Source: Baffinella frigidus
Lineage: Eukaryota; Cryptophyceae; Cryptomonadales; Baffinellaceae
Length of the DNA stretch: 11,801 nucleotides
Assembly (NCBI GenBank): GCA_026770585.1
Contig: MU647106.1
Span: 115,606-127,406, forward strand
Reading direction: 5' to 3'
The first letter of the stretch is position 1. Each line of letters starts with the position of its first letter. Below, piece by piece: positions 1-6,600 of the stretch. The notes below the pieces were generated by a model, which saw nothing but the letters and a program-made list of their open reading frames with translations, was not told the DNA's origin and ran no database searches. A program made the position numbers and the translations under genes.

Positions 1-100
1 TAGATAGACAGATAGTGGTGGATAGATAGATAGACAGATAGTGGTGGATAGATAGATAGACAGATAGTGGTGGATAGATAGATAGACAGATAGAGGTGGA
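1..100. repeat. 26-bp minisatellite (GATA/GACA-rich)
   Basis: About four head-to-tail copies of a 26-bp unit built from TAGATAGATAGACAGATAG followed by TGGTGGA. The first copy is cut by the window edge and the last changes TGGTGGA to AGGTGGA. It lies just past the donor site of the leftmost minus-strand exon, so it sits within an intron of the HA-domain gene. Confidence 0.9.
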
Positions 101-112
101 GGGGACTCCGAC

Positions 113-167
113 CCAGTCGGCTTCGTTGCGGCTCCAGATGAAGCCCAGCCGCGAGAGCATCGCCAGC
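113..167 (-). CDS. HA-domain gene, exon D
   Basis: Acceptor TTGGCAG|G and donor GACTGG|GTCGGA. The exon gives LAMLSRLGFIWSRNEADW, the typical end of one HA repeat and the conserved Trp that opens the next. Phase agrees with exon C (AG + G = Arg). The coding sequence must continue left of the window. Confidence 0.75.
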
Positions 168-2050
168 CTGCCAACCACACTTCACTCATCCCACTTCACG
201 CATCCGACCTTTCCCTAGGAGGTCCCCCAGACCCCGGAATCCAGGGGTCACGTGACTAAGTTTGTACCGGAAAAGGGCTAAAACACGTGAAACTGAAAGA
301 GAGTACTTGTCAAATGACAACCTCGTGGTCCACCATGTGGGTTTCAGAGAGAGAGGTAGACCGATGGAGAGAGGGGCCGCACCTGTGGGGGTCGAGCATG
401 CCTCTTCGACACCGGGTGCGTTGGGTGATGGTCCACCGGAACATCTTGGCGTCGTCCGGCAGCGCCACCCCCGTGTGTCCGTGGTGCTGCTTGTAGCAGC
501 ACAGATCCTCGAATCGCTGCTGCCACTCCTTGGAGTGCGAGCTCAGCGTCACGCCGATCTGCTCCAGCGCTGCGCACTTCCCGGGCGACATCCTGCGTGG
601 GGTTTGGGGCGGGGGGGGTTAGGGTCCACACAGTGGCCTTCGCAGATCGGCCCATTTATGTTCGTTGTACTATTTAAGAATTGCTCTGTACAATACAAAG
701 ACATCTCATTTGTCGGCATTTCGACCGGATTTCTGGTTGAAATTCGCTTCGGATGCTACTATGTGGTGGGGCGGAACGCCGCGAGTTGAGGGTGACCCCG
801 ATCTGCTCCAGCGTTGCCCACCTCCCGGGCGACATCCTGTTGTGGGGGTTGAGGGGTTGGGGTTTTGGGCTTTGGGTTTTGGGTTTTGGGTTTTGAATTT
901 TGGGTTTCGGGTCTTGGGTTTTGGGGTTTGTGGTTTGGGTTTTGGGATGAGGGCTTGAAGTTTGGGGTCTGGGGTTTAGGGATGATGGGTTAGAAAAGCA
1001 GGGTGAGCTCTCTTCAGCGGAGATTCCGGCGCTCAATGACTACCTCCAACATGTACATTCTAAAATTGGTACCAGAGAAAAGGAAGGACACACTCGCCCA
1101 GGGTGGCAAAAATAGGGAAGCGATCTGGGCTATCCGCGCCCGAAGGCTGAAAGATTCCATCTTCCAACTGCTTTCTCAAATTACCCGCTGGCGGCAGTTT
1201 AGGTACGTATGATATCGAAACGGTTCGGGTAAAAATAAGAATAGAAGCGAAGGTGTTCCTGAAGATAAGGAAGTCGTCGAATGTCATCGAAGGCTATTTT
1301 GTCAACACAGACCACAAAACACGAGTGGTTTAGGTACGTGATGGAATTTAGAATCCCTCAAGCTCCGGGCGCGGACCTCCCGTGGCGGATTTCGAGGCGC
1401 TGTTTTTGGAGCCATTGGCGGAGGCGCGCCTCCTCCGCGCTTTGTTCGTAGCCGTTTGAGCTCTTTGGCCCTTGCGTCACGTGAAGCAGGTCCAGCGTCC
1501 CGTAACGCTACGGGGGGGGGGTTAGGGTTTAGGGTTTAGGGTTTAGGGTTTAGGGTTTAGGGTTTAGGGTTTAGGGTTTAGGGTTTAAGGGTTTAGGGTT
1601 TGGGGTTTAAGGTTTGGGGGTTGGAGTTTAGGGTTTAGGGTTTAGGGTTTAGGGTTTAGGGTTTAGGGTTTAGGGTTTAGGGTTTACGGGTGAGAGATTA
1701 GGGTTTGGGGTTCAGGGTTCAGGTTTTAGAGATTAGGGTTTAGGGTTGAGAGTTGAAGGAGACCTGGCGGTAGGCCGCCCCCCCCCGCACCTGTCCACTC
1801 AACCCTCAACAGTCAACCCTAAAACTCAGCCCCGCACCCTGAACCCTGGAGGGTTTAGGGTTAAGGGATAGGCACGATTCTGACGGCTTCTACCGTAAAC
1901 CCTAAACCCTGAACCCTAAACCTCAGCCCTAAACTCTAAAGCGCCAACCCTAAACCTAAGCCCCAAGCCCTGAAGGCCTGAGGGCAGACGGAGACCTGGC
2001 GGTAGGCAGTCAGCTCCCGCATCTGCTCCGACCATGACTCGCCCACCGTC
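113..2050 (-). CDS. Helicase-associated (HA) domain repeat protein, partial, four exons
   Basis: Joined minus-strand exons 2050-1996, 1507-1377, 592-383 and 167-113 (55+131+210+55 nt) read through without a stop, and every junction is in phase. The protein shows two HA-type helical repeats. The first has SWSEQMRELTAYRQRYG, then LRQWLQKQRLEIRHGRMSPG and LEQIGV. The second has EWQQRFEDLCCYKQHHG, then FRWTITQRTRCRRGMLDPHR and LAMLSRLGFIW. This matches the family pattern W..RF.EL..YK..HG....P.....L..W...QR.....G.L...R...L..IGF.W. HA repeats are known attached to bacterial DEAD/H helicases and as large arrays in algal proteins; their exact role, presumably nucleic-acid or protein binding, is not settled. 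No helicase motor motif is visible here. The gene continues left of base 1. Upstream exons, if any, were not recognised. The domain call is strong and the molecular function unknown. Confidence 0.78.
383..592 (-). CDS. HA-domain gene, exon C
   Basis: Acceptor CACGCAG|G and donor CCACAG|GTGCGG on the minus strand. The exon encodes MSPGKCAALEQIGVTL, EWQQRFEDLCCYKQHHG and FRWTITQRTRCRRGMLDPH, so it carries the end of one HA repeat and most of the next. The internal ATG is not a start; the preceding exon supplies the repeat core in frame. Confidence 0.82.
783..836 (-). pseudogene. Degenerate copy of the 5' edge of HA exon C
   Basis: On the minus strand an acceptor-like CAACAG|G is followed by sequence encoding MSPGRWATLEQIGVTLNS, against MSPGKCAALEQIGVTLSS in the real exon. 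About half of the codon differences are synonymous. The similarity stops after about 19 codons. It sits about 240 bp upstream of the true exon in the direction of transcription. Confidence 0.8.
842..975. repeat. Telomere-variant array (TTTTGGG-like)
   Basis: Degenerate 6-8 bp units of the form GGGTTTTG/GGGTTTCG. The C-rich strand is the minus strand, which is the sense strand of the HA gene. ORFs in this stretch are periodicity artefacts. Confidence 0.85.
1377..1507 (-). CDS. HA-domain gene, exon B
   Basis: Acceptor CCCCCGTAG|CG follows a C-rich tract supplied by the telomere-like array. The donor is GGAG|GTCCGC. The exon begins in phase 0 with RYGTLDLLHVTQGP and contains LRQWLQKQRLEIRHG, the W...QR core of the repeat. 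Its last two bases AG plus the first G of the next exon make Arg, which joins HGR to MSPG. Confidence 0.75.
1511..1747. repeat. TTTAGGG interstitial telomere-like array
   Basis: Long perfect runs of TTTAGGG (about 1520-1588 and 1626-1685) are joined by degenerate units such as TTTGGGG and TTCAGGG. The unit is the plant/green-alga type telomere repeat. The tract gives the C-rich sequence directly upstream of the exon B acceptor on the minus strand. Confidence 0.95.
1758..1797 (-). pseudogene. Partial copy of the 3' edge of HA exon A
   Basis: Bases 1758-1775 are identical to 1990-2007, which spans the exon A donor site and the last codons (YRQ). Weaker similarity continues to about 1797. It lies inside the intron downstream of exon A. 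Confidence 0.75.
1799..1978. repeat. CCCTAAA-orientation telomere-like repeats
   Basis: Degenerate CCCTAAA/CCCTGAA units on the plus strand, opposite to the array on their left, with one short TTTAGGG patch near 1855. This is the main exception to the sense-strand orientation rule seen elsewhere. Confidence 0.85.
1996..2050 (-). CDS. HA-domain gene, exon A
   Basis: Acceptor GGGCGCAG|G lies at 2051 on the minus strand and donor CAG|GTCTCC at 1995. The exon gives 18 residues ending SWSEQMRELTAYRQ, the first helix of an HA repeat. It starts with one base that completes a codon from an unseen upstream exon and ends in phase 0. Fragments resembling both of its edges lie in the flanking introns. 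Confidence 0.68.
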
Positions 2051-2087
2051 CTGCGCCCGGTCATGTCCGTTAACCGTTTATGCTTTA

Positions 2088-2309
2088 TGGTTCAGGGTTT
2101 AGGGTTTGGGGTTAGGGTTTAGGGTTTAGGGGTTTGGGCCCATCGGGGATACAGACCATGACTCGCCCACCGTTCTGGTGTGGTGTTGGGGTTTAGGGTT
2201 CGGGGTTTAGGGTTTAGGGTTTAGGGTTTAGGGTTTAGGGTTTAGGGTTTAGGGTTTAGGGTTTAGGGTTTAGGATTCAGGGTTTAGGGCTTAGGGGTTA
2301 GGGTTTAAG
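2088..2309. repeat. TTTAGGG arrays
   Basis: Degenerate units at about 2088-2132 and a nearly perfect TTTAGGG run at about 2200-2276, with degenerate tails. The C-rich strand is the minus strand. The 2133-2199 gap contains the exon A edge copy. Confidence 0.93.
2155..2174 (-). pseudogene. Copy of the 5' edge of HA exon A
   Basis: On the minus strand ACGGTGGGCGAGTCATGGT repeats the first codons of exon A (plus 2032-2050). It is preceded by CCAG, so an acceptor-like site is kept. It is about 20 nt long and lies upstream of the real exon. Confidence 0.7.
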
Positions 2310-2575
2310 AGAGGACAATGCGACCATGGCGCTCAGACCATTGCCCTTCCACCAGCCTGCTCCCACAAACCCACAATCCACGACCCACAACGCAACACCC
2401 AAAAGCCAAACCCCTCTCCAGCTGTGAGATCCCCAGTTGATGATCAGTTGACAATCTCCTGATCCAGCCTTTTTCGCGTATCCAAAGAGCCAAGCGTGGT
2501 TAATCGCTCCAGGATTTAAGCTATCTTGACCTTGCATCGAAGACCATCCCACGGACGATCATGTCGGTGCAAGTT

Positions 2576-2718
2576 CTAGCTCTGTCTCAGTCTATTCGGT
2601 CTCACCAATTCGGTGAGCCCGGGCACTTTTCCGCTCCAAAGTTGACGGATTTGTACCGAGAACCCAGCGTGTCAACTTGAGAATAGTCTGAAAGTCAACC
2701 CGAGTGAGACAGAGCTAG
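2576..2718. mobile_element. MITE-like element with 14-bp perfect terminal inverted repeats
   Basis: CTAGCTCTGTCTCA at 2576-2589 is the exact reverse complement of 2705-2718. The 143-bp interior has no coding potential and includes an AAGTTGAC...GTCAACTT internal inverted repeat. Related sequence occurs at 6213-6340 (same orientation) and at about 7606-7712 (opposite orientation), so this is a dispersed non-autonomous family. No clear target-site duplication was seen. Confidence 0.72.
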
Positions 2719-3173
2719 GATGGTACCCCGCAAAGGTGTTGGACGACTGCGAGAGGCCGGCGGAGAGGAAAATGGTCCACAGGAACCACGTCGCTGGAGT
2801 CAAGCGGAGCAGCTCCTTCGCGGCGCATGGCCGCTTCCTCCGACGCAGCTCAGGCGGGCCCGTGGAGGATTTCGCGCCCAGCTCACGTGTAGAACGAGTG
2901 CCACGGCTCTCCGCGTGGCCTGCTCTCTCACAAGAGGAAGCGGGGGTGTTTCGCCGCGGGGCCATAATGACGATCAATCAATGATGCGAGTCCCTTGGAA
3001 ATTAGAGCGGAAAACGGGGCCACGCGAGCGGTCCGTGAGAGTAAAGTCCACGCCAGACGCGCGATGAATCACCGCACTCTCCGGAGCAAACACCGCCCGC
3101 GTCGCTCTGCCGCATCCCCCATCCTCCAGCCCAGATCCCTTCGGAAACCCTGTAGCCCTGGATGGCTTTCTAT

Positions 3174-3214
3174 TAAGTTGATCGTACTGCAAATTCGTCA
3201 ACTTTGAAGTCTCA
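3174..3214. repeat. Short relative of the AAGTTGAC...GTCAACTT element
   Basis: AAGTTGATCGTACT...GTCAACTT at this place matches the core inverted repeat and spacing of the 2576-2718 family (AAGTTGACGG..TGTAC....GTCAACTT). Only the core is kept. Confidence 0.5.
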
Positions 3215-3453
3215 AATCTAAAAAAGGGGTATCTAAAAATATTTTGGGGAATAGAAAGACATAAAAAAGCCATCTAGGGCTGAGGGCTTCTGAAACGAAG
3301 TTGGCGACCATCGCTGTTCTGTTCTCTGCACACAGGCCCACGGATCCTCAATAGGACTGCTTGCAGCGGCCAGCGACGGCAGGGAGGGTGGCTCAGCGCG
3401 GCCTGCGGCTGCTGGCGCTCTTGCTGGTCGCGTTTCTTCCCCTGGCCGCCGCG

Positions 3454-3647
3454 ATGATCACGCCGCTGTTCCGGCTCGAGCAGGACGACAAGCACGTGAT
3501 CGTGATCGCGCGGACGCCCTATGTCAAGGCGCACGAGGCGGAGATGGACGTGACGAGGAGCGGTTTCAAGATGCACGTGAAACCCTACTTCCTCTCGCTC
3601 TCGTTCAAGCAGCCGCTGCGCGAAGGCGAGCCGGAGAAGGCAAGCTG
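3454..3647 (+). CDS. SHQ1: SHQ1 exon 1 (start, CS domain)
   Basis: The ATG opens MITPLFRLEQDDKHVIV, the conserved SHQ1 N-terminus. Further on are KPYFLSLSF and EKAS. Donor CTG|GTGAGC at 3648 leaves two bases that the next exon completes as Trp. The frame stays open upstream to a stop at 3352 but without an ATG. Confidence 0.92.
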
Positions 3648-6600
3648 GTGAGCGCCGCATGCAAGGGTCCAGACTAAACAAGGAGGGTAGTTGAACGCTC
3701 AACCAGGAGGGGGCTAAACCCTATACCAGGAGGGCGTGACGCCTGCGGACAGTAGGTTGGACTTGTGATCGCGCTGTGTCCCTCTCGTGCCACGGACTTG
3801 TTGCGCTGTTTCCACTTTCCAGTAATCTCCTCTCTTCTTGTACGCTCTGACCTCCACCTTAACCGTGCCTCAACTTCGGAACGGCAGGGACGTGGACAAG
3901 AACGAGCTGACGGTGCTGCTGCCGAAGAAGAACTTCGCGCAGCATTTCGACAACCTCGATACCATCTCCGAACTCCTCACCAAGTAAACCCTAAACCCTG
4001 AACCCGAGACCCCCAACCCGAAACCCGAAAGCTGCCCCATCCATCATCCTTAGAAACGTGTTTAGCCCTAGACTCTCCAAAGTCATTTCTGGTACAAAAC
4101 CAGAAACCAAAAAACGGAAACCCCACATCCCAAACCCAACACCCTTATTGTCGAAATGGGCTTCGCGCGGGAAAAATCGAGGTCACGTCAGCGACATTTT
4201 CCCATTTTTTTGCCTTTTGGTGTCATCTCATGGGTGGGAGATGCCATGTTGAAATAAAAACCATGGCTAAGATAGCATTATAGTCCATTTTATGGAATTT
4301 TTCCTGATTTCCTGACCTGACCTCGATTCCGCGCGAAGCCCATTTCGACAATACAGACAGGCGCGACCGCCAAACCCTGTTCCCTAAAGCCCAAACCTTA
4401 AACCTAACCCCTAACCCCTACACCCTTACAGGCCCGCGCGCCCCCCCCCCGTCGGGTCGGGGGGGATGATCGAAGTGGTCGACGCCGAGCGCGCCGAGAG
4501 GTAAACTGCACCCTAAACCCTGAACCCTCAGCCTTAAACCCTGAAGCCCAAACCCCACACCCAAAACCCCACACCCCATCCCCCAAACCTCAAACCCAAA
4601 ACCCCAAACCCCAAACCCCAAACCCCAAACCCCAAACCCCAAACCCCAAACCCCAAACCCTCAGGGGCGGGAGCGGCGGAGAGGAGGAGGAGGAGGGGGA
4701 GGAGGAGTACGACTGGGACCTGCCGCAGAAGGTGCCGGATGCGACGCCCGAGGAGCACCTTCTCAACCGCGTCAGGTATCATCCCGAACGCCAACGCTTA
4801 CTTAATCTCTCAACCGTCTCATCATCTCTGAATAGACCGGTCGTCTCTACTCCAGTAGACCGGTCATCTCTACAGCTGACCAGTTTTCCCGCATGTACGG
4901 TCTCAACGGAGCCTTCTCCGGAGTCTTCGAACACCGCGCAGTCAGCAGACCGGCCATCTATACTCCAGTAGACCGGTCGCCTACTCCAGTAGACCGGTCA
5001 TGTGTTCTGATGATAAGTCTCCCCTTCCGCAGGTACGGGTTCAACGGGGCGTTCTCGGGAGTGTTCGAGCACCGCGCGGACATGGCCGGGGAGATCCTGG
5101 ACCTCCCGGATCCGGACGGTACCCCAGCGGGGTCGCGGCGCGCGCTGCGCATCCAGGCCGAGGACGAGAAGATGCAGGTTGCGAGCCCCCCGTACCAATC
5201 TTGTGCCATCCGCTCAGGAGTTGTACCGGGATCCTTTAGGTAAGTCAGTATATAACCTGACCCCGAATCCCGAAACCCGAATCCCGAAACCCTAAAACCT
5301 ATCCCCCAAACCGCAACAGGAGGACTGCGAGCACTACCTGGTGGACACCCTCGAGAACGCGGAGTCAATCGCGCCCCTCCTCAAATTCCTGTGCCCCTGG
5401 GACATCATCCCCCCAACCACGCCCGCCGCTGCGCGTTCAGGTGAGACCGCCTAGATCCTACACTCTAAACCCTGAACCCTAAACCCGAAACCCGAAACCC
5501 GAAACCCGAAACCATGAACCCTAAATCCTGACCCCCCGAACCCAAAATCTAAACCCTAAACGCGCGCCCGTCCACGCCAGCCGGTGCTCCTACAAGCGTG
5601 GGGGCTGCGGCGGGGGCAGCGGGGGTGGCGAAGGGGTGTGCGGGTGAGGCGGGGAGGGGGGAGGCGGGCGAGGTGACCGAGGAGCGGGAGGTGCTCAACC
5701 CACACCCGAAACCCTACACCCTACAACCTAAACTATAAAACATAAACCATAAACCCGAAATCCGAAACCCGAAACCCGAAATCCGGAACCCGAGAACCGG
5801 AACCCGAAACTCGAAACCCTAAACCCACAACCCCAAACCTCAAACCCTAAACCCGAAACCCCAACCCAGGTAAAGTATTCGGAGATAGACGAGGAGGGGG
5901 GCGGGGAGGGAGCGGCGTGGGGAGGAGTGCTTGGGGCGGAGGATCGGGAATCGCTCATGCGGATGCCGCGAGGTCTAAAACGATCAGCCAGCCCGACGTT
6001 TAAAACCATCAGTCAACCCGATACTGAAGCAGGGCTAGACCAACCCGAACTTTACGAGGTGCCACTCGAGGCGCATCGAGAGGTGGGGCGCTGCTCGCTC
6101 TTGTTCGCATCTGTTGCCCACGAAAACAAACACACAATGCCAAACGTTGACGATGTAGTACCAGCATGGTCAACGTTTACGATTGTTTCGCGTGGCCACA
6201 CATGTGACAATCGCTCTAGCTCTATCAAAGGTTGATTCACAATCCCCGGTTTAGTGAGAGCGGGCCCGTTTTCGGTCAGAAGTTGACGGGGTTGTACTAC
6301 AGAACCAGAGCGTCGACTTTTGAATAGTCGGAAAGCGCTTGTGCGGCTGCCGCCAGGTGCTATTTATGAATTTCCGCAGGATTTACTCCGGTATTTTTTA
6401 TGGAAGTTATTACAACACCTGAACCCTAGACCCGAAACCGCATTGAATCAGCCTTTCGAGTGAGCTAACACGCATTAAATCAGCCTTTCGAGAGCGATAA
6501 TAGAGGGCGTATATATATCTCGAAGGCTGATTCAGTGCGGAACCAGATCCAGTCTACACCATATTTTCGTGCTACCTCAAGGGACGAATTTGCTATCTTG

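Larger units (their letters stand above)
593..1376. other. HA-gene intron B-C with repeats and an exon-edge copy
   Basis: This 784-bp stretch lies between exons C and B. It holds a degenerate copy of the start of exon C (about 783-836), a TTTTGGG-type telomere-variant array (about 842-975), and roughly 400 bp (976-1376) in which I see no convincing coding or structural signal. Confidence 0.6.
1508..1995. other. HA-gene intron A-B, telomere-like arrays in both orientations
   Basis: The 488-bp intron is almost wholly telomere-like: TTTAGGG orientation at about 1511-1747 and opposite CCCTAAA orientation at about 1799-1978. Between them, at 1758-1797, is a partial copy of the donor edge of exon A. 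Confidence 0.75.
2051..3453. other. Region between the divergent genes
   Basis: No exon can be assigned here. It holds TTTAGGG arrays (2088-2309), a copy of the exon A acceptor edge (2155-2174), a 143-bp inverted-repeat element (2576-2718) and a short relative of it (about 3174-3214). The remaining sequence (about 2310-2575, 2719-3170 and 3215-3453) has GC-rich open stretches on both strands with no family I recognise. Promoters and 5' exons of either gene may lie here, but no TATA-like or other element stands out. Confidence 0.5.

Noticed and set aside
1511-2309. True chromosome end (telomere) here
   Set aside because: Arrays are short, degenerate, internal and bounded by in-phase exons on at least one side; they are interstitial.
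2298-2552. 84-codon minus-strand ORF
   Set aside because: No recognisable family, mixed composition, and it ends in telomere-like repeats; no phase-compatible link to HA exon A.
2672-2977. 101-codon minus-strand ORF with RRRKRP, and overlapping plus-strand ORFs
   Set aside because: GC-rich DNA leaves several frames open; no HA or other motif. A possible donor near 2726 would give phase 0, not the phase 2 needed by exon A.
4418-4794. Minus-strand ORFs with GFGVWGLGFG-type repeats (also near 5728, 8159 and 6930)
   Set aside because: Pure products of CCCCAAA/CCCGAAA arrays, antisense to SHQ1.
5178-5239. Longer exon 5 ending at the strong-looking GTAAGT at 5240
   Set aside because: It would end with two extra bases, and neither AG before exon 6 restores the frame; the inserted residues have no counterpart in SHQ1.
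5973-6235. Open frame continuing from exon 8 for about 85 residues
   Set aside because: No similarity to SHQ1, includes part of a dispersed repeat, and the 5973 donor joins perfectly to the conserved exon 9.
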